Part shown: positions 9,173 through 17,274 of the stretch, one piece after another
How the letters are laid out: each line of letters opens with the position of its first letter
How positions within the stretch are numbered: the stretch's first letter is position 1
Source: Ursidibacter arcticus
GTDB taxonomy: Bacteria; Pseudomonadota; Gammaproteobacteria; Enterobacterales; Pasteurellaceae
Assembly: GCF_009761375.1 (NCBI RefSeq)
Contig: NZ_LEKM01000208.1
Location: forward strand, 1-64,000
Length of the DNA: 64,000 nt
Reading direction: 5' to 3'
Translations under genes and position numbers: made by a program
The notes under the pieces: model-generated
Databases searched by the model: none
The model's input: only the letters and a program-made list of their open reading frames with translations
What the model was told of the DNA's origin: nothing

Positions 9173-9922
9173 ATGAATTTTAAATCATTATTTTTTATTT
9201 TAAGTTTATTGTTTAGTTTAAATAGTGTTGCTAATACTGTACCAACAGCAACATTACCGTTAGATCTTTCTCCACAAACATTATATGAAAATGCACATAT
9301 TGTAGTAAAAGCAGTTATTTGGATTTTAATTATCTGCTCCATTATTACTTGGACGATTTTTATATTTAAAACTGCTCAAGTTGTTTCTGCATTAGCAAAA
9401 ATTAAAAAGTCAATCACACTTATTAGTCCAAACCAGTCTTTTATTGAAATAAAGAAAAATCTAATAAACAAAAACAAATTAAATGAGCTGGTTAATGAAA
9501 TTGAACAAGAAATTCATTCGTCTGACAACTATTATGATCGTGATTTAATTGAGCGAATTGAATATCGCTTACTCCATAAAATAAAACAGATGAGCCAAAA
9601 AATGCGTTACGGTATTAGCCCACTTGCAACCATTGGATCTGTCGCTCCTTTCATTGGCTTATTTGGTACGGTATGGGGCATTATGAATAGCTTTATTGGT
9701 ATTGCACAAACGCATACAACTGATCTCTATGCTGTCGCACCTGGTATTGCAGAAGCCTTATTTGCAACAGCATTAGGTCTGGTAGCCGCTATTCCTGCGG
9801 TTATTATTTATAACCTATTTATCCGATATATTCAGCATTATAGTGATCAACTTGCTTATTCAAGTGCTATTTTACAGCTCGTTATTCGCCGTGAAATTTC
9901 TCAATCTATACAAGGAAAATAA
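9173..9922 (+). CDS. exbB: TonB-system proton channel ExbB
   Basis: A 249-residue MotA/TolQ/ExbB-family protein, part of the proton channel that energises TonB. It is the long form with an N-terminal signal-like stretch. Three membrane segments follow the family pattern: one near 45-65, and two flanking SPLATIGSVAPFIGLFGTVWGIM near 160 and LVAAIPAVIIYNLF near 205. It has a good ribosome site (AAGGATAA) and is followed two bases later by exbD. The gene set is dedicated to this iron island; whether the genome has another ExbB cannot be seen. Confidence 0.92.
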   Translation: MNFKSLFFILSLLFSLNSVANTVPTATLPLDLSPQTLYENAHIVVKAVIWILIICSIITWTIFIFKTAQVVSALAKIKKSITLISPNQSFIEIKKNLINKNKLNELVNEIEQEIHSSDNYYDRDLIERIEYRLLHKIKQMSQKMRYGISPLATIGSVAPFIGLFGTVWGIMNSFIGIAQTHTTDLYAVAPGIAEALFATALGLVAAIPAVIIYNLFIRYIQHYSDQLAYSSAILQLVIRREISQSIQGK

Positions 9923-9923
9923 A

Positions 9924-10340
9924 ATGGCGATGAAATTAAATAATGATGATGAGCAACAAGAAATGAGTGAAATTAATGTTACCCCTTTTATTGATGTAAT
10001 GTTGGTATTACTTATTATCTTTATGGCAACAATTCCTTTAGCAACAGTTAATATTCCTATTAATTTGCCAGCAAGCTCAGCTAATGAGCAGAAAAATGAA
10101 GGTACACCAATCATTTTAAGCTTAAATGCAGATAATCAGCTTTATTTATCGAATGAATTGATTAGTTTTGAAAATATCAATGAGAAATTAGAAATTGCAA
10201 CTCAAGGTAATAAAGAAACAGTCATATTTTTCCGTATTGATAAAGAAGTTAAATATGATTTAGTAATGCAACTAATGAGCCAATTACGCCTATCAGGATA
10301 TTTAAAAGTAGGTTTAATGGGAATAAACCAAACAAATTAA
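9924..10340 (+). CDS. exbD: TonB-system protein ExbD
   Basis: A 138-residue protein with a short cytoplasmic N-terminus, one membrane helix and a periplasmic domain. EMSEINVTPFIDVMLVLLIIFM near residues 13-35 contains the essential membrane aspartate (FID) that carries protons. The start at 9924 (MAMKLNNDDE) is used because it follows the exbB stop after one base with an AAGGAAAA site. The open frame extending back to 9843 lies inside exbB. The partners are ExbB upstream and TonB 14 bases downstream. Confidence 0.93.
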   Translation: MAMKLNNDDEQQEMSEINVTPFIDVMLVLLIIFMATIPLATVNIPINLPASSANEQKNEGTPIILSLNADNQLYLSNELISFENINEKLEIATQGNKETVIFFRIDKEVKYDLVMQLMSQLRLSGYLKVGLMGINQTN

Positions 10341-10353
10341 AAATAAGAGTTTT

Positions 10354-11226
10354 ATGTTTTCATTTTATCAGAAACCCATTATTAAATGGTTCAGTGCTTT
10401 TATATTATCCATTCTGTTTCATTTACTATTCGGTTACTACTATTTTTATAAAAAAGAAATCACGATAAATGAGCTTGTTGCTTCCGCTGTTATTGTTGAT
10501 TTTTCAGATCCGCCACAATCTATTGTGATTAGTAGCGAGCTACCTGTTGGTCCAACACAACAAATTTCTACGGAAACCACAATAGAAGAGCCAGCAGAAT
10601 CTAAAGCAGAGCCTGAAATAGAAGAAGAGCTTGTTATTGAAGAACCGACTCCACCAGAAGTAGAGCCTGAAATTGTAGTAAAACAGCAAAAAGAAACAAA
10701 AACAGTAAAGCCAGAAAAAGATAAACCCAAAGCTATTGAGAAAGTAAAAAAAGAGCCTAAACCTAATAAACATAGAGAAGCTAAAAAACAACCTAAAGAG
10801 AAGAAAACCTTGCCTGTTGCAGATAAAGAATCACCCGCAGGGAGTAATGTTGCAACCGCCCCCCCTTCGGGAAACAGTAATAAGATTGCTTCAAATTTTA
10901 ATAGCAGTAGCCGAGGAACAAGTTTAGAAATTAATTGGAAAGCCTTAGTAAAAAGCCATTTAGAAAAACGTTTACGCTACCCAGAACAAGCACTACGCAA
11001 ACGTTGGAAAGGAAAACCCGTCATTCAAATTATATTAGATAGTAAAGGAAATGTACTGAGTTCTACGGTAATTAGTAGCAGTGGTAAAGAAAGTTTTGAT
11101 CGTGAAGCAATTGATAACGCTAAACGCTCTTCGCCTTTACCACAGCCACCTGCTGATTTACTGCAAAACAACAAAATATCAATCAATATTCCGATTAATT
11201 TTGATTACGATAATTATCGACAATAA
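10354..11226 (+). CDS. tonB: TonB energy transducer
   Basis: A 290-residue TonB. A membrane anchor at about 10-33 is followed by a charged Pro/Glu/Lys-rich spacer (about 75-165) of alternating EEP and KPKP type that spans the periplasm. The C-terminal domain (about 205-290) has RYPEQALRKRWKGKPVIQI and SSGKESFDREAIDNAKR. It contacts the TonB box of the receptor encoded two genes downstream. No ribosome site is strong (AATAAGAG). Low-complexity DNA in the spacer explains several long antisense open frames here, which are not genes. Confidence 0.93.
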   Translation: MFSFYQKPIIKWFSAFILSILFHLLFGYYYFYKKEITINELVASAVIVDFSDPPQSIVISSELPVGPTQQISTETTIEEPAESKAEPEIEEELVIEEPTPPEVEPEIVVKQQKETKTVKPEKDKPKAIEKVKKEPKPNKHREAKKQPKEKKTLPVADKESPAGSNVATAPPSGNSNKIASNFNSSSRGTSLEINWKALVKSHLEKRLRYPEQALRKRWKGKPVIQIILDSKGNVLSSTVISSSGKESFDREAIDNAKRSSPLPQPPADLLQNNKISINIPINFDYDNYRQ

Positions 11227-11243
11227 AAGCTCTAGGAGGCTAT

Positions 11244-12380
11244 ATGAAACTTAAACTTACCCCAATTGCATTCATTATTCTTGCAACTTCATTAACAGCT
11301 TGCTCTGGTGGAAGTAATAAATCAACACCTGTGGCTGAAAGTCCGAAGATAGATATTGCTCCTGATAATCAGGATAAAGAGAAAAGCGAAAACGCTTCGC
11401 TCAATAATGCAAATAGAAACGATATTGAGTATGCTTTAGATAAAACTAAAACAGTAAAATGGCGTCAGCTTACTGCCTTTTTACCGTCATCTGAAACCAG
11501 TGCGGATAATCCATTAGGAACTAGTGGTAAAATGTCTCAGGAAGGTTCTGCTGCCTATATTGATGGTGATTTACGTTATTCCGATAATGGCGTAGCGAGG
11601 GACTTGCGTAAAAATCAAAACGAGACCGATTATGATCCTTCATTTTTAACCAAAGCCGAAATTAATCCACATAAGCTACAAAGTTTGGCTATCAAAAATG
11701 GGGCAGGTCAAACAGTAATGAGAACGCATTTTGTAAATCAAACGTACTCATCGTATCTTAGTTTCAAAGCAGAAGCTCCTTTTACCTCCTCAGATGAAGA
11801 TGGTAAAGTAGTGAAAGCTCTTGATGCTCCTACGGCTTATATTGCCGTGCCAACAAAAGCGGACAAAGCGATTTTAGATCGAAAAGTAAAAGCAACTTAT
11901 AAAGGCCACACTATCGGTAACCAAAAACGTGAAAATAATCACTTTACATTAGGGGACATTACACTTAATGCGGATTTTTCAACAATGAAAATCAGTGGTG
12001 AAATTACTAACCGTAATGACGAATTACTACGTGGTAGAGCTCAATATGAAGGTGCTGGTTGGAAAGGATTTACTACAGACCCTAAAGAAGTGGATGAAGG
12101 CTATACCACTCTGATATCAGAGGCGAAAATGGCAGAACGTGAAGAACAACATAGGACTCTAGGTGTTAGATTACTTCCTGCTGATATTAAAATTGCTAAT
12201 GGTGTTATTGGGTTTAAGAGTGAAGATAAAGGCCTAGAATTTAAAGCTCTTAATGGTGAATCTGTTACAACAGGTGGATATTCTGGTGTTTTTGCTGGCC
12301 CTGAGGCACAAGAAGTCGTAGGGAAAATAGAAAGTGGTGAAAATTTCATTAGCTTTGGTGCAACAGAGGTACAGAAATAA
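11244..12380 (+). CDS. Surface lipoprotein, TbpB/HpuA-like barrel, Slam client
   Basis: A 378-residue lipoprotein: MKLKLTPIAFIILATSLTAC is a lipoprotein signal with lipobox LTAC, followed by a flexible Gly/Ser/Pro/acid-rich linker of about 45 residues. The C-terminal third is beta-rich and ends with GGYSGVFAGPEAQEVVGKIE, the closing pattern of the eight-stranded barrel of TbpB, HpuA and factor-H-binding protein. A strong AGGAGG site precedes the ATG. Its TAA overlaps the receptor ATG by one base, the arrangement of a two-component receptor. With a Slam gene in the same operon it is very probably translocated to the cell surface. The ligand is unknown; heme or a heme protein is inferred from the neighbours. 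At one barrel and about 355 mature residues it is nearer HpuA than the two-lobed TbpB. Confidence 0.8.
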   Translation: MKLKLTPIAFIILATSLTACSGGSNKSTPVAESPKIDIAPDNQDKEKSENASLNNANRNDIEYALDKTKTVKWRQLTAFLPSSETSADNPLGTSGKMSQEGSAAYIDGDLRYSDNGVARDLRKNQNETDYDPSFLTKAEINPHKLQSLAIKNGAGQTVMRTHFVNQTYSSYLSFKAEAPFTSSDEDGKVVKALDAPTAYIAVPTKADKAILDRKVKATYKGHTIGNQKRENNHFTLGDITLNADFSTMKISGEITNRNDELLRGRAQYEGAGWKGFTTDPKEVDEGYTTLISEAKMAEREEQHRTLGVRLLPADIKIANGVIGFKSEDKGLEFKALNGESVTTGGYSGVFAGPEAQEVVGKIESGENFISFGATEVQK

Positions 12381-14635
12381 TGAAACTCAATAAACTTTCA
12401 TTACTTGTTAGCTATGCATTGCTGGGGATTACCCCAGCAATAGCAGACACATCGCCAGTGTTAATTGATGAAATTAATGTATCGGGGCAAGTCGGTGATC
12501 AAAAAGCAGACAAAGCCTTTACTAAAGCAGGGGGAATTGCAATTCGAGGTGAAGAAAAGCAACTTCAATCTTTAGACAGTGTTGTACGTGCTTTACCTGG
12601 TACTTATACGAATATTGACCCTGTGCAAGGTACTGTTACTGTTAATATTCGTGGAATGGCTGGGCTTGGTAGAGTTAATACCGTAGTTGATGGTGTGCCA
12701 CAAACCTTTTTTGGTACATCCGCTAATGGTGATCGCCGTTTCCACGATGAAGATGGTGGGCTACCACCAAGCAGCCAACACGGAACAATGATTGATCCAA
12801 ATTTTTTAACCGAAGTGAGCATCAATAAAGGTTTTTCAACTGGCTCTCAAGGGGTAAATGCTCTAGCAGGAAGTGCCTCATTTAAAACGCTTGATGTCGA
12901 TGATGTTATTTTCAAAGGAAATAAAATCGGTATTCGCTCTAAATTTAGTTATGGTACCAATGCTTTAGGCTATAACGGAATGTTAGCTCTTGCAGGTAAA
13001 ACGAATGCATTTAGCTCCACAGGAAGTGTAGGCGGATTATTTGCTTATAGCCAACGCAAAATAGGTTCAAATTATAAACGTGGTGATGGTAAATATGCGA
13101 AAGAAAATGCTTATGCCAAAAGAATGGATCAACGCCCTGAATCTTGGTTAGCTAAAATTGAGCTATTACCTACTGATCAACACCGAATTTTACTTTCTGC
13201 AAGGGATTACCACAGCAATATTGGTGGAAGGGATATTCAAAATAAAAATTACAGTCTAAATTACCACTACACACCAGATTCTGATTTAATCGATCTAGAG
13301 CTATTAGTTTCAAGTACCAAAAACAATCAAAAATATGATCAGGAATCTGCTTTATGGGAATTAACGGATGCCTCTACAATCAATAAATCTGACTATGTTG
13401 ATTTAAAAAATACGAGCAACTTTAATTTTTGGAACAGTGAATTGACAGCAACTTTAGGAACAAGTTACTTCAATAACAAATACACCCGAAAAGCAAAAGG
13501 CAAGAATCAAGATAATTTTGATTACACTCCTTTTGCCCCTACTGGAAAACAAGGAATTGCAAGCGTTTATCTTAATACTCAGTGGAAAAAATCTCTTTAT
13601 ACTTTAGATGGTGGATTAACCTACACTTACTCCAATTTTAAAGGTTTTAAACCTGCTTGTGGCACTGTTGGAGAATATACTATTCCGTGTTTCCCTCAAG
13701 GTGCTTATAACATCAATATGGTCAATTACTATGTTGATCCATCCTTGATGTTATCTGCTGATATTAATGAATGGTTTAATCCATTTATCAGTTATAGCCG
13801 TAGTACTCGAATGCCCAATATCCAAGAGGTCTTTTTCAATAATGAGAGTGGTGGCTCAATGAACCCATTCTTACGCCCAGAAAAAGCACAAACCTATCAG
13901 ATTGGTTTTAATACCTTCAAACATAATTGGCTTACAGATACAGATAAATTAGGTATAAAGCTACTTTACTATCGTAGTAAAATTAAAGACTTTATTACCT
14001 CTGAATCATTTTATATTTCTAATTCAGGGCAATTTACACAAGATATAAATGATGTTGGCAGTGGTAGTTTCCATTCTCAAGTATCTATTAATTCCCTTAA
14101 ACCTGTTAAAACAAGCGGTGTGGAATTGGAATTAAATTACGATAGTGGAAAATACTTTGGACGATTATCTTATAGCTATGAAAAAACATCACAGCCAATC
14201 GGCGTACAAAGCTCTAATGATGGCTTTGGTTTTGGTGATATTTATGAATTACCAAAACACTATGCGACTTTAGACCTTGGCGCTAGACTATTAGATAAGA
14301 AATTAACACTGGGTAGTATTATTAAATACACTCAAAAAGTGAAAAGAATTAGTCCAAAAGGTATTAATGCAGGTACGAATGATAAAATAGAAACTCAAAC
14401 GATACCGCAAAACCCAATGATTGTGGATATTTATGCTAACTATGAAATCAATAAAAATTTCAGCTTAAGAGCAAGTGTTCAAAATCTATTTAATTCACTT
14501 TATATTGACCCACTAAATAGTCAAAATGCAACACGCTCACAATTTGTAGGCGATGGTAGAGGCGGAGAAGCTTATACTTATACAAATTATGCTCGTGGCC
14601 GCACCTATATTATTGGTGGTGAAATTAGATTCTAA
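12380..14635 (+). CDS. TonB-dependent outer-membrane receptor (probable heme/hemoprotein)
   Basis: A 751-residue receptor. The signal peptide MKLNKLSLLVSYALLGITPAIA is followed by a TonB box, IDEINVSG, near residue 30. A plug domain runs to about 165, with NIRGMAGLGRVNTVVDGVPQ and ALAGSASFKTLDVDD. A 22-strand barrel then ends in GRTYIIGGEIRF, the C-terminal Phe needed for outer-membrane insertion. A segment near 470-500 (SRSTRMPNIQEVF, then MNPFLRPEKAQTYQIGF) matches the FRAP/NPNL box area of heme receptors but lacks the usual His between boxes. A Cys pair (ACGTVGEYTIPC) probably closes an external loop by a disulfide. The partner lipoprotein overlaps its start. The substrate is inferred, not shown. 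Confidence 0.85.
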   Translation: MKLNKLSLLVSYALLGITPAIADTSPVLIDEINVSGQVGDQKADKAFTKAGGIAIRGEEKQLQSLDSVVRALPGTYTNIDPVQGTVTVNIRGMAGLGRVNTVVDGVPQTFFGTSANGDRRFHDEDGGLPPSSQHGTMIDPNFLTEVSINKGFSTGSQGVNALAGSASFKTLDVDDVIFKGNKIGIRSKFSYGTNALGYNGMLALAGKTNAFSSTGSVGGLFAYSQRKIGSNYKRGDGKYAKENAYAKRMDQRPESWLAKIELLPTDQHRILLSARDYHSNIGGRDIQNKNYSLNYHYTPDSDLIDLELLVSSTKNNQKYDQESALWELTDASTINKSDYVDLKNTSNFNFWNSELTATLGTSYFNNKYTRKAKGKNQDNFDYTPFAPTGKQGIASVYLNTQWKKSLYTLDGGLTYTYSNFKGFKPACGTVGEYTIPCFPQGAYNINMVNYYVDPSLMLSADINEWFNPFISYSRSTRMPNIQEVFFNNESGGSMNPFLRPEKAQTYQIGFNTFKHNWLTDTDKLGIKLLYYRSKIKDFITSESFYISNSGQFTQDINDVGSGSFHSQVSINSLKPVKTSGVELELNYDSGKYFGRLSYSYEKTSQPIGVQSSNDGFGFGDIYELPKHYATLDLGARLLDKKLTLGSIIKYTQKVKRISPKGINAGTNDKIETQTIPQNPMIVDIYANYEINKNFSLRASVQNLFNSLYIDPLNSQNATRSQFVGDGRGGEAYTYTNYARGRTYIIGGEIRF

Positions 14636-14637
14636 GC

Positions 14638-14680
14638 ATATTCCCTTTATTCTGAATAAAGAATAAAGGGATATTTTATT
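14638..14680 (+). terminator. Hairpin with T-rich tail between receptor and Slam genes
   Basis: ATATTCCCTTTATTC (14638-14652) and GAATAAAGGGATAT (14661-14674) form a 14-bp stem with one bulged base and an 8-base loop, then TTTATT. Its position after the receptor stop and before slam suggests partial termination, so slam would be made at a lower level than receptor and lipoprotein. Confidence 0.6.
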
Positions 14681-14687
14681 ACAAAAA

Positions 14688-16103
14688 ATGAACATTAAAT
14701 ATTATTTACCTTTAATTTATTTATTACCAACCTCTATTTTAGCTCAGCACCCGAATACAGCTATTGATAGGGAATTAAAAGTGGCTATACCTAAACTCAC
14801 AGAATTATCTGCAACTATTTCGGAGAATAAAGAAGATTATTCAACGGAAATCAATGATGAACAATTGGCAGATAATCCTAATTTAATTTCGCATTTTCTA
14901 AATTTAGCCATTGATCAAAGACAGGAAGTGCTAATTCCTAAACTTATAGAGATGTATAGAAAACATCCACAACGAGATCTTATTCTCGTTGATTATGCTC
15001 AAGGTGCTTATTTACACTCCATTCAAGAATACAAAAAAGCGATTCAATTATATGCTAACCTTTTAGAAAAACATCCTTACTTAGATAAGGTAAGATTTAA
15101 ACTTGCTCAGTGGTTATTTGAAGATAGTCAATTACATAATGCAAACGAACAATTTAATCAATTAAAAAACAAAAATCTTCCAGTCTTTGTCAATAATCAA
15201 ATTTATTTATATCAAAATTCGATTAAAGAAAGACAAGATATAAATTTAAATGTTAAATTTAGTTATATTAAAGATGACAATATCAATAATGCATCATCAG
15301 AACCTTATATCTATATTGGTTCAACAAAATTTAAGAAAACAGAATCCTCACTACCACAAAAAGCAGAAGGAATACAATATCATCTAAACGTAAGTAAAAT
15401 TCATAATATTACCAACAATCATAATTTATATATCGAAAATGAATTGGATGGAAAATATTATTGGAATAATAAAAAGTATAATGATATCAATAATACATTT
15501 TATTTGGGATATCAATATCAAGATTCTAATAGGCGACTTGCGTTTTTACCTTATTATGAAAAAAGATGGTATGCTCAAAAGCAATATAGTAATGAAAGTG
15601 GTGTTCGTTTGGAATTTGATAGAAGATTATCTAATCAATGGCAATTTTCTACCAGCTCTGAATTTGCCCAGACGAGTTATAAAAATAGTAATCTAAAACG
15701 AAATAAACAGTTATATTCTGGAACACTCGTTCATCGACTTTCACCTAAAACAGTTCTATATTTAGGTTCAGATATATTATTTGAAAATACACAACAAAAA
15801 AGAGATAGTTCAAATAGATATTCATTAAGATTTGGTGCATCATCTCAAATAAAAAATTTATTTTCTACCCAAGTAACATTACAAGTAGCGAAACGCTATT
15901 TCAAAGGTAATGATCTTTTTGTTGCGAAAAAACGTAAAGATACTGAATGGAATTTTTCAGCAACTATATGGAAAAAAGAATGGAATTTATGGGGTATAAT
16001 ACCTAAATTAAATTACCGATATCAAAAAATTGATTCAAATATTCCTGAATTTTTCTCATTTGATAAGCATCAATTGAATTTATTCTTTGAAAAAGAATAT
16101 TAG
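14688..16103 (+). CDS. Slam-type surface lipoprotein exporter (DUF560)
   Basis: A 471-residue outer-membrane protein of the Slam (surface lipoprotein assembly modulator) type. A signal peptide (MNIKYYLPLIYLLPTSILAQ) precedes a helical TPR-like periplasmic part of roughly residues 50-170 (for example YAQGAYLHSIQEYKKAIQLY, then LDKVRFKLAQWLFEDSQ). From about 180 the protein consists of alternating polar/aromatic beta strands to the C-terminal EKEY, consistent with the 14-strand DUF560 barrel. The length matches Slam1/Slam2 (about 480-500). Slams move lipoproteins of the TbpB/HpuA kind to the cell surface, and such a lipoprotein lies two genes upstream. There is no good ribosome site and a hairpin precedes it, so expression is likely low. 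Confidence 0.82.
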   Translation: MNIKYYLPLIYLLPTSILAQHPNTAIDRELKVAIPKLTELSATISENKEDYSTEINDEQLADNPNLISHFLNLAIDQRQEVLIPKLIEMYRKHPQRDLILVDYAQGAYLHSIQEYKKAIQLYANLLEKHPYLDKVRFKLAQWLFEDSQLHNANEQFNQLKNKNLPVFVNNQIYLYQNSIKERQDINLNVKFSYIKDDNINNASSEPYIYIGSTKFKKTESSLPQKAEGIQYHLNVSKIHNITNNHNLYIENELDGKYYWNNKKYNDINNTFYLGYQYQDSNRRLAFLPYYEKRWYAQKQYSNESGVRLEFDRRLSNQWQFSTSSEFAQTSYKNSNLKRNKQLYSGTLVHRLSPKTVLYLGSDILFENTQQKRDSSNRYSLRFGASSQIKNLFSTQVTLQVAKRYFKGNDLFVAKKRKDTEWNFSATIWKKEWNLWGIIPKLNYRYQKIDSNIPEFFSFDKHQLNLFFEKEY

Positions 16104-16131
16104 GGATATATGGAATATAAATAGTTAATTT

Positions 16132-16170
16132 TTAGGGAGAAAAATTTGTTTATTAATTTATTCTCCCTAA
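16132..16170. terminator. Bidirectional terminator between slam and lysE-like gene
   Basis: TTAGGGAGAA (16132-16141) and TTCTCCCTAA (16161-16170) form a perfect 10-bp stem between two convergent genes, with an AT-rich 19-base loop. It ends the iron island on the plus strand and the nusB operon on the minus strand. Confidence 0.65.
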
Positions 16171-16173
16171 CTC

Positions 16174-16800
16174 TTAAATTGCAAACCAAATACTGATACT
16201 TTCGTAAATCAAACGTATCCCGAACAGTATAAAAACTACTCCCGCAATATTGTCTAAATAATGGTTATATTTAGCATAGAATTGTCGGATTTTCTGATGT
16301 GAAAAAAGAATAGCGACAATAAAAAAATACACCAAAGCACTCCCAACTAATATAAGCAAGACTAAAAGAATATCGCTGAGTTGAGCTAAATTTGATACAT
16401 AACCTGCGAGTACACTACTAAAAAAGACGACAATTTTGGGATTGGCGAGATTGATCATCAAACCACCTAGAATTTCTTTCCAAGCAGAACTCTTACTATG
16501 GCTGGTTTTGTCATTGGCTAATTTGGCATTTTTAGTAATTTGTACCATTTTGATACCGTTATAAGCTAAATAGCTACCGCCAAAGAGCATTAAAATGTAT
16601 TGAAATGATGGTAAGGTTTTGTTCAAAAAGGCTAATCCAAAAAGGACTAATAGAGACCAAAAAGCGACACCAATGCTGATTCCAATTGCGGCAAGTAGTG
16701 CATTTTTACGGGTATCGCTCATTGCTTTGCGGCTAACATAGAAGAAATCTGGTCCAGGGCTGATTAAGCCTACTAACTGTACGATGAATATTGTCCACAT
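16174..16800 (-). CDS. LysE/RhtB-family amino-acid exporter
   Basis: A 208-residue inner-membrane exporter with about six hydrophobic segments. The N-terminal GLISPGPDFFYVSRKAMSD matches the RhtB/LysE signature, and NPKIVVFFSSVLAGYV near residue 130 is the second conserved segment. Members export homoserine lactone, threonine, lysine or related amino acids; the substrate cannot be told from sequence. It starts two bases after the pgpA stop and is the last gene of the nusB-thiL-pgpA unit. Confidence 0.85.
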   Translation of the reverse strand: MWTIFIVQLVGLISPGPDFFYVSRKAMSDTRKNALLAAIGISIGVAFWSLLVLFGLAFLNKTLPSFQYILMLFGGSYLAYNGIKMVQITKNAKLANDKTSHSKSSAWKEILGGLMINLANPKIVVFFSSVLAGYVSNLAQLSDILLVLLILVGSALVYFFIVAILFSHQKIRQFYAKYNHYLDNIAGVVFILFGIRLIYESISIWFAI

Positions 16801-16801
16801 A

Positions 16802-17272
16802 TTAGAAAACCCAATAAATGAGATAGAGTGAAATTAAACTATAAATTGCTGCTAGAATGTCGTCAAACATAATACCTAGGCCGCCTTTTAATTGTTGATC
16901 AAAATAGCGGATAGGGTAAGGCTTGATAATATCAAATAGACGAAAGAATAAAAACGTTAAAATATAGTAGATCCAATTATATTCGGGTAAACAGATAAAT
17001 AAGCAGAAAATCGCAACAATCTCGTCCCACACAATCCGCCCATCATCGTGTACGCCAAGATCTTGGCTTGTTTTTTCACAAAGATAGCAACCTAAAATAA
17101 AGGATATGCTTGATAATACGACAAAAAATAAAGGGGAAGCGGTGAGATACCATAAAAAAATTGCAAGTAGTAGCCCAACGAGCGAGCCCCAAGTACCTGG
17201 TGCAGGTTTAATTAATCCGGAACCGAAACCAACGGCAAGAAAATGAATAGGATTTTTTAAGTTGATGTTCAT
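16802..17272 (-). CDS. pgpA: Phosphatidylglycerophosphatase A
   Basis: A 156-residue membrane phosphatase converting phosphatidylglycerophosphate to phosphatidylglycerol. FGSGLIKPAPGTWGSLVG near residue 16 and HDDGRIVWDEIVAIF near 74 are the family motifs, and the conserved acidic cluster continues with RLFDIIKPYPIRYFD and GGLGIMFDDILAAIY. It follows thiL with a two-base gap; the nusB-thiL-pgpA order is widespread in gammaproteobacteria. Confidence 0.93.
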   Translation of the reverse strand: MNINLKNPIHFLAVGFGSGLIKPAPGTWGSLVGLLLAIFLWYLTASPLFFVVLSSISFILGCYLCEKTSQDLGVHDDGRIVWDEIVAIFCLFICLPEYNWIYYILTFLFFRLFDIIKPYPIRYFDQQLKGGLGIMFDDILAAIYSLISLYLIYWVF

Positions 17273-17274
17273 AA

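Noticed and set aside
10446-10791. Long open frames antisense to tonB
   Set aside because: They arise from the repetitive Pro/Glu/Lys spacer of TonB and encode low-complexity sequence with no ribosome site.
11244-14635. Transferrin receptor pair TbpB-TbpA
   Set aside because: The lipoprotein is too small for two-lobed TbpB and the receptor too short for TbpA (about 900 residues); neighbours point to heme.
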